DNA from: Thermogemmata fonticola | Lineage (GTDB): Bacteria; Planctomycetota; Planctomycetia; Gemmatales; Gemmataceae | DNA: 64,000 bases | Assembly (NCBI RefSeq): GCF_013694095.1 | Contig: NZ_JACEFB010000001.1 | Span: 248,001 to 312,000, forward strand | Direction of reading: 5' to 3' | Part shown: in pieces, positions 9,356-18,622 of the stretch | How positions within the stretch are numbered: position 1 is the stretch's first letter | How the letters are laid out: each line of letters starts with the position of its first letter | Position numbers and translations under genes: made by a program | The notes under the pieces: model-generated | What the model was told of the DNA's origin: nothing | What the model saw: only the letters and a program-made list of their open reading frames with translations | Databases searched by the model: none

Positions 9356-10348
9356 ATGCTGCGCCTGCTGAGTTCGATTGTGGTGACGGTGGGGGTGATC
9401 ACGCCTGTATGGGCCGGTGGAGCTGCCGATCTGTTTAGCGAACGGGTCAAAGATTTCGGCGCTTCACCGCGAGGCGTTTTGCTGGTGCATTATTTTCGCT
9501 TCACGAACACGACAGGCCAGCCGCTGGTTTTGGGCACTCCGCGGGTTTCCTGCGGTTGTGTTTCCGTCGCACTCAGCAACCAGCGGGTTGGTCCCGGCGA
9601 AACGGCTGCGGTGATTGCCTATATGGATACCCGTAAGATTCCCACACCCAATACCATCAAGAGCGTAACCATCTACGTTCCCTTCCTGAGTCCAACTGTC
9701 GAAGAGGTGACACTGCGCGTGCAGACCATCGCACGGGATGACCTGAGTATCACACCAGACACCATCGATTTCGGCACGCTCCCCAGCGGACAAGGAGGAC
9801 GGCGCACCGCGACCATCACCTTCCAAGGCGATGCCAATTGGCAGATCACGTCGGTAGCGAGCACGGGAGGCTATGTCCAGGCTGAGTTGTCTCCCCCGCA
9901 GCGCCAAGGCCACCGCGTCAGTTACACTCTCACTACTATCTTGAGCAAGGATTGCCCGCCGGGGAACTGGATTTGCGAGCTGATCCTGCGGACGAATCAC
10001 CCCGGCACGCCGCACCTGCGACTTCCTGTCACGGTGGTGGTGACGCCTCCGGTGGTCGTTGCCCGGCCTCAAACGGTGACCTTCGAGCGCCTATCAGTAG
10101 GCCAGACTGCCGAACAACGCCTGACGCTGGAGGCCGATCGTCCCTTCCGCATCCTTCGGGTCCGCGGTGCGGATGAGCAAGTGCAGGTCACCCTCGATGC
10201 CGACCGGCAAAGCCAATCCCATGCGATCTCCATCACGGTGCGCCCTCAAGGCCCCCAACCTCTGCACCGGACGTTGGAGTTTCACACCGATAACCCCAAG
10301 CAACCGATCATTCCCGTTATTGTCCGCGCTCCCAACATCGCGCCCTAA
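9356..10348 (+). CDS. Exported DUF1573-domain protein
   Basis: A 330-residue protein from the ATG at 9356 (MLRLLSSIVVTVGVITPVWA), which begins with a typical signal peptide and has GGGGGA about eight bases upstream. The frame is open earlier, from 9239, but without signal-peptide logic. Residues from about 35 match DUF1573, an immunoglobulin-like (ASPM/SPD-2/Hydin-like) beta domain. Its hallmark is the Cys-containing VSCGCVSV followed by a VGPGETAAV turn. Two more beta-sandwich repeats follow (DFGTLPSGQGG and TFERLSVGQTAEQ), so the protein is probably three such domains in the periplasm. Function is unknown; proteins of this kind are numerous in planctomycetes. Confidence 0.8.
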   Translation: MLRLLSSIVVTVGVITPVWAGGAADLFSERVKDFGASPRGVLLVHYFRFTNTTGQPLVLGTPRVSCGCVSVALSNQRVGPGETAAVIAYMDTRKIPTPNTIKSVTIYVPFLSPTVEEVTLRVQTIARDDLSITPDTIDFGTLPSGQGGRRTATITFQGDANWQITSVASTGGYVQAELSPPQRQGHRVSYTLTTILSKDCPPGNWICELILRTNHPGTPHLRLPVTVVVTPPVVVARPQTVTFERLSVGQTAEQRLTLEADRPFRILRVRGADEQVQVTLDADRQSQSHAISITVRPQGPQPLHRTLEFHTDNPKQPIIPVIVRAPNIAP

Positions 10349-10641
10349 GGTTCCGCCTTTGCAAAGGTTGGTCCGACCAACGGCATCACTCCATGCTGCT
10401 CCCACCTCTCTCAGTTTTGGCAGGGCTGCGATAAAACCCGCAGCCATCTTTCCACTGCCCATCCCTCTGTAAGCCGATTGCTTATCCCCTCAACCTTCTG
10501 CTGTTTCTGGACACCAAGAGACTTTGGGCGTGCTGGGTCCAAGTCTGCGTTGGTACCCCAGTGACACCACCGCGCCATGTCCCTTGGGCCTTTCGTTGAT
10601 AAGATGTAGGTGCTAGAGAGAAATCGAGAGGTCGAGGTGTT

Positions 10642-13600
10642 ATGAGAGCAGGTGTCGCACCGCCATTTCAAAAGTTACTAGTGGCCAATCGGAGCGAGAT
10701 TGCCATACGGGTTTTTCGTTCGGCTCACGAATTAGGCATCCGTACAGTGGCGATTTATTCGCATGAGGATCGCTTTGCGTTGCATCGCTTCAAAGCGGAC
10801 GAAGCTTATCGAGTCGGCAAAGCGGGGGAACCGATTCGTGCCTACCTGGACATTGCAGGGATCGTGGAGTTGGCACGGCATGTGGGGGCGGATGCCATCC
10901 ATCCCGGTTATGGCTTTTTGTCGGAGAATGCGAATTTTGCCAAGGCCTGCGCTGAAGCGGGAATTACCTTCATTGGCCCGCGTCCGGAAGTGCTAGAGCA
11001 GTTAGGTGACAAGGTCATGGCACGGGCCATGGCACGCCAAGCTGGCGTCCCGGTTCTCTCTGGTAGCGATGCGCCGGTGGGCAGTCTCCACGAAGCCCGC
11101 ACTCTGGCGGAAAAGCTCGGTTACCCCGTGATCATCAAGGCCGCCATGGGAGGAGGCGGTCGGGGCATGCGTGTGGTGCAGTCTCCAGAACAACTGGAGG
11201 ATGCTCTCACGGCCGCTCAGCGAGAGGCGGGCAGCGCATTTGGCATCCCCGATGTTTTCCTGGAAAAATATGTCCGGCGAGCGCGCCACATCGAAGTCCA
11301 ACTCCTCGGAGACCGGCATGGCGGCTTGGTCCACCTCTACGAACGCGATTGTTCTATCCAGCGGCGGCACCAAAAGGTGGTGGAGATCGCGCCGGCTCCG
11401 AAGCTACCCCATTCCGTGCGGCAAAGCATCCTGGACGCCGCCTTGGCCATTGGCCGGGCCTGCCGCATCGACAATGCAGCCACTGTCGAGTTCCTCTACG
11501 ATGTCGATGCCCAGACATTTTACTTCATCGAGGTCAATCCGCGCATTCAAGTGGAACACACGGTGACGGAACAGATCACCGGCCTGGACATCGTGCGTTC
11601 CCAAATCCTCGTGGCGGCCGGCTACCGTCTGAGCGATCCCTGCCTGGGATTGGAACAGTCGCGGATCAGCACGCGGGGTTACGCCATTCAGTGCCGAGTG
11701 ACGACGGAAGACCCGGCGAACAATTTTGTCCCGGATTACGGCCGGCTCAGCGCCTACCGCTCCACGGGCGGCCCCGGTGTGCGACTCGATGCCGGTACGG
11801 CCAATCCCGGTGCTGTGATCACGCCGTTTTACGATTCCTTGCTGGTCAAGGTGATCACCAGCGGCCTGAGCTATGAGGAAGCCGCCAACCGGATGGAGCG
11901 CTGCTTGCAGGAGTTTCGCGTACGCGGAGTCAAGACGAACATTCCCTTCCTCATTAACCTGGTGACGCACCCCCAGTTCCTCGCTGCGGAGATGACCACC
12001 CGCTTCCTGGATGAAACCCCGGAGTTGTTCCGCCTGCCGACGCGACGGGATCGCGCCACCAAGCTACTGTCTTACATTGCCGATGTTATCGTCAACGGTC
12101 ATCCCGATGTGCCGGACCCTTCCGTTCTCCGCCGCGACCGCTGGGATCGGGCCTTGCAGTGGGCACACCCCTTGCCGGGCAAGCCCCGCCAGGTTCCGCC
12201 CGGCACCCGCGACAAACTGCGGGAATTGGGACCGGCCCGCTTCGCCCAATGGGTGCGGCAATCCCGACGGCTCTTTGTCACCGACACGACGATGCGGGAT
12301 GCCCACCAATCGCTGCTGGCCACACGCATGCGGACCTTCGATATGCTGGCAGTGGCCGATCGCTACGCCCAGCACCACGCCGATCTTTTCTCCCTGGAAA
12401 TGTGGGGCGGAGCCACCTTCGACACCGCCATGCGCTTCCTCAAGGAGTCGCCCTGGGACCGCCTCATCCGCTTGCGGGAACGCATCCCCAACATCCTCTT
12501 CCAGATGCTGCTGCGGGCCGCAAATGCTGTGGGATATTCCAACTATCCAGACAACGTCGTCGTGGAGTTCGTACGCTTGGCGGCTCAGGCAGGAATCGAT
12601 GTCTTCCGAATTTTCGATGCCAACAACTGGCTGCCGAATCTGCAAGTGGCCATCGACGCCGTGCTCAACCAGACCGAAGCGCTTTGCGAAGCCGCCATCT
12701 GCTACACCGGGGACATCCTCAATCCTAAGCGGGACAAATACACCCTGAGATACTACGTGGACTTGGCGAAACAACTGGAAAGACTCGGCATCCATCTGTT
12801 GGCGATCAAGGACATGGCCGGGCTGCTCAAGCCTTATGCCGCCAAGAAGCTGTTCCGGGCCTTGCGGGAAGAAGTTGGCGTGCCGCTGCACTTCCACACC
12901 CATGACACCGCCGGAGGGCAGATCGCCGCTTATCTGGAAGCCGCCGAAGAGGGCGTCCACATCGTGGACTGCGCCTTCGCTCCCCTGGCAGGAGGAACAT
13001 CCCAGCCGAGTCTCAACGCTCTGGTCGAAGCCCTGCGCTACACCGAGCGCGACACCGGGATCGACTTCGATTCCCTGCAAGAAACAGCCAACTACTGGGA
13101 GGCGGTCCGCAGTTACTACGCCCCCTTTGAGACCGGACAGTTGGGCAGTTCCGCCGAAGTTTATCTCCACGAGATGCCCGGCGGGCAGTACGCCAATCTC
13201 TATCAACAAGCGCAATCCCTGGGACTGACAGACCGCTGGCACGAAGTCGGCCGTCTCTACGCTGCCGTTAATCAGCTCTTCGGGGACATCATCAAAGTCA
13301 CGCCCACCTCGAAAGTGGTCGGGGATATGACCCTCTTCATGTTGGCCAACAATCTCACCCCGGAGGATATCCTCGACCCGAAGCGGGAATTGTCGTTCCC
13401 CGAATCGGTCGTGGAGTTCTTTGAGGGGAAGCTCGGCCAGCCGCCGGGCGGCTTCCCCAAGGAGTTGCAGCAGCGGGTCCTCCGCGGACGCAAACCCCTG
13501 ACGGACCGCCCCGGCGCCCTGCTCCCGCCGGTCAACTTCGCGCAGGTGCGCCAAGAGCTGGAGGAAAAACTCCGCCGACCGCCTTCCGAATACGAGGTGA

Positions 13601-14118
13601 TCTCTTACGTCCTCTATCCCAAAGTCTTCCTGGATTATGCCCGCGCCACCGAGCGCTACTCCGATCTGAGCGTGCTGCCCACCCCAGTATTTTTTGGCGG
13701 ACTGCAACCGGGCGAGGAGGTCAGCATCGACATCGAACCCGGCAAGACGCTCATCGTCAAATACATGACCACAGGGGATCCACAACCCGATGGCTATCGC
13801 TTCGTGTACTTCGAGTTGAACGGCCAGCCGCGGGAAGTGCTCGTCGAGGATCGTTCTCTTCAAGAGGGCAAGACCGCCCGGCGTCCCAAGGCCGATCCCC
13901 AGGACCCCAAGCAACTGGCCGCTCCCATGCCAGGCGCCGTGGTCCGCGTCGCCGTTGGAGTTGGAGAAGAAGTGTCCGCCGGGCAGAAACTCCTCACGCT
14001 TGAAGCCATGAAAATGGAAACCACTCTCTACGCGGAACGACCGGGACGGGTCGCGGAAGTCCTCGTCCGTCCCGGCATGCAGGTCGAGAGTGGCGATTTG
14101 CTGATCCGTTTTGAATGA
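10642..14118 (+). CDS. pyc: Pyruvate carboxylase, full-length single-chain form
   Basis: A 1158-residue biotin enzyme that carboxylates pyruvate to oxaloacetate, the anaplerotic entry to the TCA cycle and gluconeogenesis. The N-terminal biotin carboxylase domain (about residues 8-460) shows LLVANRSEIAIRVFR, IHPGYGFLSENA, the ATP-grasp loop GGGGRGMRV near 170 and EVNPRIQVEHTVTE. The carboxyltransferase domain starts near 545 with DTTMRDAHQSLLATRMRT and carries metal-ligand segments such as HFHTHDTAGG. The biotin carboxyl carrier domain ends the protein, with the biotinylated Lys1124 in EAMKMET. Length and domain order match the alpha4 single-chain type. The ATG at 10642 follows a GAGGT site. 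It appears monocistronic. Confidence 0.97.
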   Translation: MRAGVAPPFQKLLVANRSEIAIRVFRSAHELGIRTVAIYSHEDRFALHRFKADEAYRVGKAGEPIRAYLDIAGIVELARHVGADAIHPGYGFLSENANFAKACAEAGITFIGPRPEVLEQLGDKVMARAMARQAGVPVLSGSDAPVGSLHEARTLAEKLGYPVIIKAAMGGGGRGMRVVQSPEQLEDALTAAQREAGSAFGIPDVFLEKYVRRARHIEVQLLGDRHGGLVHLYERDCSIQRRHQKVVEIAPAPKLPHSVRQSILDAALAIGRACRIDNAATVEFLYDVDAQTFYFIEVNPRIQVEHTVTEQITGLDIVRSQILVAAGYRLSDPCLGLEQSRISTRGYAIQCRVTTEDPANNFVPDYGRLSAYRSTGGPGVRLDAGTANPGAVITPFYDSLLVKVITSGLSYEEAANRMERCLQEFRVRGVKTNIPFLINLVTHPQFLAAEMTTRFLDETPELFRLPTRRDRATKLLSYIADVIVNGHPDVPDPSVLRRDRWDRALQWAHPLPGKPRQVPPGTRDKLRELGPARFAQWVRQSRRLFVTDTTMRDAHQSLLATRMRTFDMLAVADRYAQHHADLFSLEMWGGATFDTAMRFLKESPWDRLIRLRERIPNILFQMLLRAANAVGYSNYPDNVVVEFVRLAAQAGIDVFRIFDANNWLPNLQVAIDAVLNQTEALCEAAICYTGDILNPKRDKYTLRYYVDLAKQLERLGIHLLAIKDMAGLLKPYAAKKLFRALREEVGVPLHFHTHDTAGGQIAAYLEAAEEGVHIVDCAFAPLAGGTSQPSLNALVEALRYTERDTGIDFDSLQETANYWEAVRSYYAPFETGQLGSSAEVYLHEMPGGQYANLYQQAQSLGLTDRWHEVGRLYAAVNQLFGDIIKVTPTSKVVGDMTLFMLANNLTPEDILDPKRELSFPESVVEFFEGKLGQPPGGFPKELQQRVLRGRKPLTDRPGALLPPVNFAQVRQELEEKLRRPPSEYEVISYVLYPKVFLDYARATERYSDLSVLPTPVFFGGLQPGEEVSIDIEPGKTLIVKYMTTGDPQPDGYRFVYFELNGQPREVLVEDRSLQEGKTARRPKADPQDPKQLAAPMPGAVVRVAVGVGEEVSAGQKLLTLEAMKMETTLYAERPGRVAEVLVRPGMQVESGDLLIRFE

Positions 14119-14898
14119 AGGAATGCTCAGGGTCAATACCCTGCTCCCCCCAGCCATCATCCGGTGGCAAACTCTTTGCGTCGAGTCATAGCTCGAACGA
14201 TTGCGGGCATTCCTTTGCTCTGGTTTGGGCTTTCCTTAGCTCCTTTGTTGGCATTCCTTGCTGTTCGTCATTATCTTGGATCCTTTTTTCCATCCTTGCG
14301 GATCATCGTTTGCGTGCCATGGCACCATTTCAGGCTGTGCGTCCTGCGCCCTTGATCGCATCCTGCGCTTGCGGGGATGGGGCTTGGAAGCACCCATCGC
14401 CGTCACATTCCAGGGCCTTCCTGGCATGTTAGCGTTGATGCGTCCGTGCCATTTTTGTGGCTAGCCATGTTTGCCACCGGGGTGATGACCGGGGTCCAAC
14501 AGGGCTGGATGGACTCTTACGGACAACTTGCCGCCGAATGTTGCCGCTTGAGTCCAGGTGATCGCGCGACACCTTGCTGATATTATGAACAGATATGTTC
14601 ACCCGTCAAGAGCCTTTTTCCATTTTTTTCCATTTTTATACTGGATTTATGGACACAATAGTCTGGATTGTCAAATCCAAAGTACAAGAGTTTGTCCGCT
14701 TGCGGAAGGCGGCCCCGAATCACTCAGGACGTGTAGCGGTACTCGCCCTGAGTAAGGCTTGACTCATGATGACATCATGTTGGCAGCAATAGGAAGTGAG
14801 ACAGAAGCGGAGGGTGTTCCGGCGAGGCAAAACCCCCGCTCAGCCTGCCGGGAGCGTTCTTACAGGCTGCGGGAGTCCGGGCGCCAAGGGGGGAGGAA
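14119..14898. other. 780-bp gene-free gap between convergent pyc and Gfo/Idh genes, AT-rich centre
   Basis: No convincing gene. The short hydrophobic frame at 14164-14355 has no good start site. The centre (about 14580-14690) is much more AT-rich than its surroundings. It holds two dyads: TGAACA-GATA-TGTTCA (14586-14601) and TGGATT-GTCA-AATCCA (14664-14679), with a T-rich tract containing repeated TTTTTCCAT between them. This could be an unrecognised small RNA, a relic, or a spacer. Confidence 0.4.
14128..14143 (+). terminator. Small hairpin just after pyc
   Basis: CAGGGT-CAAT-ACCCTG forms a perfect six-pair stem with a four-base loop, ten bases after the pyc stop codon. No T-run follows, so intrinsic termination is doubtful; it may only stabilise the mRNA 3' end. 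Confidence 0.35.
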
Positions 14899-16029
14899 TC
14901 AGTATTGCGGGATGATCACCCGTTCGCCGCCTTTCATGGCGCTTTCGTGGGCACAGATGCCGACGAGGGTCCAGTTGGCTGCGGTGGGAGCATCCGGGAA
15001 GGCGGGTTGCTCGCCGAGCACAGCCATGAGGAAGTTATGGGCCAAATGGGGATGGCTGCCGCCGTGTCCGCCGCCCTGGACGAAGCTCAGGTGGGTTGCA
15101 TCGTGGATGGCCCCAGTGAACTTGCGGATCGGTTCGGGGAGCCGGCCGGCGTAATCGGGCACCTTGATTCGGCGGGGGATTTGCGGTTCAGGCAGGCCGC
15201 GCATGTGCAACACGGGTTCTTCCCCGTCAAGTTGCTGCCATTCAAAGCTCACATTGCTAGCCATGACATCGAAGCTTTCGCGGTATTGTCGGGCGACATC
15301 GTAGAGCGAGCGGGTGACCTCCGCGACGACGTCATGGTCTTTGATCTTGAAGGTGGCGGTTTCCACGGCGAAGGGGGAGTTGTACTTGGGAATGTACTCT
15401 TCGCGGATGCGTCCAGAACCGTGGCAGACGACGCTTTCGGCCAGGGCAATTTTTCCCTTAGCGGGATCGGAGAGAATGGCCAAGCAGGGGCTGACGCAGT
15501 GGGTGGCGTACCACATGGGGGGCAAGCCGGGCCAATAGCCGGGCCAGCCGTCCATATCTTGCTGGTGGCTGCCGCGCAGGAACTGGATGCGGCCCAGGAC
15601 GCCTCGATCGTACAGCTCTTTGACGAACAGATACTCGCGGCTGTACACGACAGTTTCCATCATCATGTACACTTTGCCGGTTTGGCGTTGCAGCTCGACG
15701 ATCTGGCGGATTTCCTCCTTACTGGTGGCCATGGGCACGGTGCAGGCAACATGCTTGCCGGCCTTGAGGGCCTTGATGGTCTGCGGGGCGTGATCGGGTA
15801 TGGGGCTGTTGATGTGCACGGCATCGATGTTGGGGTCTTTGAGCAACTCGTCGTAGTCCGTATAAGCTTTGGGGACGCCGAACTGTTTTTGACAGCGTTC
15901 CAGCTCGACTTTATTCCGCCGGCAGATGGCATACATCTCGGCGTTCGGGTGAGCCTGATAGATCGGAATGAACTCCGCGCCGAAGCCCAAGCCGATGATG
16001 GCAACACGCACTTTCTTGTCGGTAGCCAT
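14899..16029 (-). CDS. Gfo/Idh/MocA-family NAD(P)-dependent oxidoreductase
   Basis: A 376-residue protein from the ATG at 16029, with a strong GGAGG just upstream. The N-terminal Rossmann fold has GLGFG (residues 13-17) in VAIIGLGFGAEF. It continues with DAVHINSPIPDHAPQ and the family stretch ALKAGKHVACTVPMATSKEE, where the usual EKP is replaced by TVP. The C-terminal alpha/beta domain contains GGGHGGSHPHLAHNF. There is no signal peptide, so the enzyme is cytosolic. The family oxidises or reduces sugars, inositols and their derivatives, and planctomycetes carry many copies. The substrate cannot be deduced. Loss of the canonical EKP lysine suggests either an altered mechanism or a subfamily difference. 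Confidence 0.88.
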   Translation of the reverse strand: MATDKKVRVAIIGLGFGAEFIPIYQAHPNAEMYAICRRNKVELERCQKQFGVPKAYTDYDELLKDPNIDAVHINSPIPDHAPQTIKALKAGKHVACTVPMATSKEEIRQIVELQRQTGKVYMMMETVVYSREYLFVKELYDRGVLGRIQFLRGSHQQDMDGWPGYWPGLPPMWYATHCVSPCLAILSDPAKGKIALAESVVCHGSGRIREEYIPKYNSPFAVETATFKIKDHDVVAEVTRSLYDVARQYRESFDVMASNVSFEWQQLDGEEPVLHMRGLPEPQIPRRIKVPDYAGRLPEPIRKFTGAIHDATHLSFVQGGGHGGSHPHLAHNFLMAVLGEQPAFPDAPTAANWTLVGICAHESAMKGGERVIIPQY

Positions 16030-16722
16030 GACCCCCTCCTTTCTCAATGCTAACGTTATGTCATCATAGTAGGACCACACCGGCGGTCTCAGCTCGGCTC
16101 TGGATCCAGCTTTGGTTTTGGAATCCAGGGATCCGAGCTATCCTGATCCGGGGTTGCTCACCATTGTCGCAAGGCAGCCGCCTTCCGTCGAGAGTGGGGC
16201 TAAGTCCTGCACTTGAGGCGCGCGGGTTGCCGGCCTGCCCTTACGCTTTCCCTCGCCGGGAAAGGTTCGGAGCGCAAGTCTCGCCACCGCAGAATCCGCA
16301 CACGCTGCACAACCCTTCCCGTCCAAAGAGAGGGAAGGCGGGAGTTGCTCCGTTTGGGATGGACAGGCCAAGGGGAAGTGCCGATGGGAGGAAACGCACG
16401 CTTCCCTTGGCCTGCAAAGCAGGCGGGATGCCGAAGGGGGTGCCGCGCGATAATTCGGGCTTCGCAAGTGAGCATCCTACCGTATTCAGGAGTTGCGCCG
16501 CTAGAATGAAACCAGCGGCAAGCATCAGCCCTGCTAGGGTCCGAAGGAGGGGCAGCGAGACGATGGGTCCTGAAGTGGCTTCATTTTCTAGAGCTGAGGG
16601 GTGAAAACGCAGGGGATGGCGGACGAATCAGTTAGATGGGACAGAGACGGCAGGGTTTCTTCGAGCAGAAGGCGGCGTGAGACGGGGGCTTTTCCCGTCG
16701 GGCGTCAGGAGGGCGAGGAGCA
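16030..16722. other. Hairpin-rich gene-free stretch upstream of the Gfo/Idh and cytochrome genes
   Basis: This is about 690 bases between divergent genes with no credible frame. A long imperfect stem-loop spans 16091-16139: AGCTCGG pairs with CCGAGCT, and an inner TGGAT pairs with ATCCA. Further inverted repeats are TTTCCC/GGGAAA near 16250, CCTTCCC/GGGAAGG near 16315-16340, and AGGCCAAGGGGAAG with CTTCCCTTGGCCT between about 16366 and 16420. It may hold both promoters and possibly a structured RNA. Confidence 0.4.
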
Positions 16723-18531
16723 ATGGACACGGTGCATGGTCATTGCGATGTCAGTGATGGCATTTTGAGGGTCGGTCTTAGTGTGGGCGTAGCGGAGACA
16801 CCGAGCAGAGCTGGCACGGTGAGCACCCAAGTATGGCGGGTGGCGGCAGCGGGGGTTTTGCTGGGCCTGTTAGTGGCATCCGGGACTTCGGCGCCTCCGG
16901 CGGCCGAACCACCTCAAGAGCCGCGCATTGGCGGGCTGCCGCTGTTTGCGGATTGGCCGAGGGATCAGCGTCCGGCCGCGGTATTGGTCGTGAGTGGCCA
17001 GACGTACGGATTTCTGCAACCTTGCGGCTGCACCCGCCCGCAGTTGGGAGGCTTGGAGCGGCGTGCCCAACTGGTGCAGTCCCTGAAGGCGAAAGGTTGG
17101 CCAGTGGCGGGAGTCGATTTGGGCGACATTTATCCTCAGCAGATGTATGTGCGTAAGCAGGGTTTGCTCCGCTACGAAACGATCATGCATGCCCTGCATG
17201 CCATGGGTTATTTGGCGGTCGGTGTGGGGAAGACAGACATCGAGGCGGAGCTGGATAAACTTCTGACGGCGTACGCCTTGCAACACGATCGCCCGCCGTA
17301 TGTGCTGGCGGCGAACCTGCTCGGCCAAGTCGAAGGCAAGGCGATCTCGCGTCAGGAGCGGTTCCAGCCCGCCGGTTTGCAGCGGCCGCTCGTCGAACGC
17401 TTCGAGGTCGCAAAGGTCGGAGAAGTGAGCGTCGGCATCGTCGGTTTGATCGGCCGGACATTGGCAGAAGAGATTGAAAGCCAAAAACTCGATCCCAGTA
17501 TCACGTTCGTCAAAAACGGGCAAGGGAAGATTGACAATGGCGCGGTGCTGCGCGAGGTCTTGCCCGCGGTGCAGCAGCACCCTTTGCGTCCGCAATTGTT
17601 GGTGTTGCTATACCAAGGGAGTGCAGAGGAAGCGGGACTGCTGGCCCGCGATTTCCCACAGTTCCAGGTGATTGTGTGCCGGAGCGAGGAGTCGGAGCCG
17701 CCGCAGTTCGCCACACGGGTGAATAATGGGGCCACGCTTATCGTCCAGGTGGGGCACAAGGGGCGCTATGTGGGAGTGGTGGGCGCGTTCCCCCAGCGCG
17801 GGGGAAGCTGGCAATTGCAGTATCAGCTCGTGCCGCTGACGGAGTATTACATCACGCCGGGGAGCGAGGCGGATGCCCTGCGGAATAATCCCGTTTTGCC
17901 CCTCTTGCAGACCTACGCGGAGCGCGTTCGGGATCGGAATCTGTTGGAAGCGGTGGCCAAGCGGCCTCATCCCGTGCAAATCCAGCATCCTGATTTGAAT
18001 CTGAGTTACTACGGTTCACACCGCTGCCAGTATTGCCATGCGGCTGATTACCGCCTGTGGGAGCGTAGCGCGCATAGCCATGCCTTGGACACGCTCGAGC
18101 AGAAGGCCCGGCGGCCGAGCTTGCGGCAGTTCGATCCGGAGTGTGTGATTTGCCATAGCGTCGGCCTGGAATATCAGAGCGGCTTTGTCAGCGCGACCAA
18201 GACACCGGCTTTGAAGCACGTGGGATGCGAGAGCTGTCATGGTCCTGGCAGCGGGCACGCCACCAATCCGCAGCATGCCGGCTTGCAGTTGCTCATGTCT
18301 CCCTGGAAGCAGGAAGCGACGGATCGGCTGCCGAGCGTGGACGTGATGAAGAAATTGGCAGCGTTATCCTTGGTCGAACAGCGGCAGGCGGAGCAGGCCC
18401 TACCTCCCGCACAACGGCGGACGGTGGAACGCGTCGCCAGCATGTGCATGAAATGCCATGACCATGACAATGACCCCTACTTCAATCTTTACGTCTACTG
18501 GCCGAAAATCGCTCATGGGATGAAGCCATGA
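16723..18531 (+). CDS. Exported 5'-nucleotidase-like domain fused to a four-haem cytochrome c
   Basis: A 602-residue protein. The ATG at 16723 has GAGGAG just upstream; a GTG at 16819 would give a cleaner signal peptide (start VSTQVWRVAAAG), so the start is uncertain. Residues about 85-400 resemble the metallophosphatase domain of UshA/5'-nucleotidases (CGCTRPQLGGLERRAQLV, then GVDLGDI), but the usual DxH metal ligands are replaced by a CGC-containing segment. The C-terminus has four CxxCH haem sites: CQYCH 435, CVICH 474, CESCH 502 and CMKCH 575. Their spacing, and a His pair in the segment WERSAHSHALDTL, recall cytochrome c554. It is probably a periplasmic electron carrier; whether the N-terminal domain is catalytic is doubtful. 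Confidence 0.82.
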   Translation: MDTVHGHCDVSDGILRVGLSVGVAETPSRAGTVSTQVWRVAAAGVLLGLLVASGTSAPPAAEPPQEPRIGGLPLFADWPRDQRPAAVLVVSGQTYGFLQPCGCTRPQLGGLERRAQLVQSLKAKGWPVAGVDLGDIYPQQMYVRKQGLLRYETIMHALHAMGYLAVGVGKTDIEAELDKLLTAYALQHDRPPYVLAANLLGQVEGKAISRQERFQPAGLQRPLVERFEVAKVGEVSVGIVGLIGRTLAEEIESQKLDPSITFVKNGQGKIDNGAVLREVLPAVQQHPLRPQLLVLLYQGSAEEAGLLARDFPQFQVIVCRSEESEPPQFATRVNNGATLIVQVGHKGRYVGVVGAFPQRGGSWQLQYQLVPLTEYYITPGSEADALRNNPVLPLLQTYAERVRDRNLLEAVAKRPHPVQIQHPDLNLSYYGSHRCQYCHAADYRLWERSAHSHALDTLEQKARRPSLRQFDPECVICHSVGLEYQSGFVSATKTPALKHVGCESCHGPGSGHATNPQHAGLQLLMSPWKQEATDRLPSVDVMKKLAALSLVEQRQAEQALPPAQRRTVERVASMCMKCHDHDNDPYFNLYVYWPKIAHGMKP

Positions 18532-18622
18532 GTCGAGGTCGTTATCGCACGCCCTGTCTGGGAGGAAACGGAACGGACCGACGCGACAGTTCGTCTAAGG
18601 GGTGGGCCTTGATCGGCGGGTG

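Noticed and set aside
12064-14160. 698-codon open frame on the minus strand across pyc
   Set aside because: It is antisense to a full-length pyruvate carboxylase with intact motifs. Its product has no recognisable domain and is rich in residues expected from the reverse of GC-biased codons.
14586-14601. TGAACA-GATA-TGTTCA as a LexA/SOS box
   Set aside because: The Bacillus-type box is GAAC-N4-GTTC. Here the spacing is N6, and there is no SOS gene adjacent, so this remains a plain dyad.
14905-16053. 382-codon plus-strand frame
   Set aside because: It lies opposite the Gfo/Idh/MocA gene, whose start, Shine-Dalgarno and Rossmann motif are convincing.
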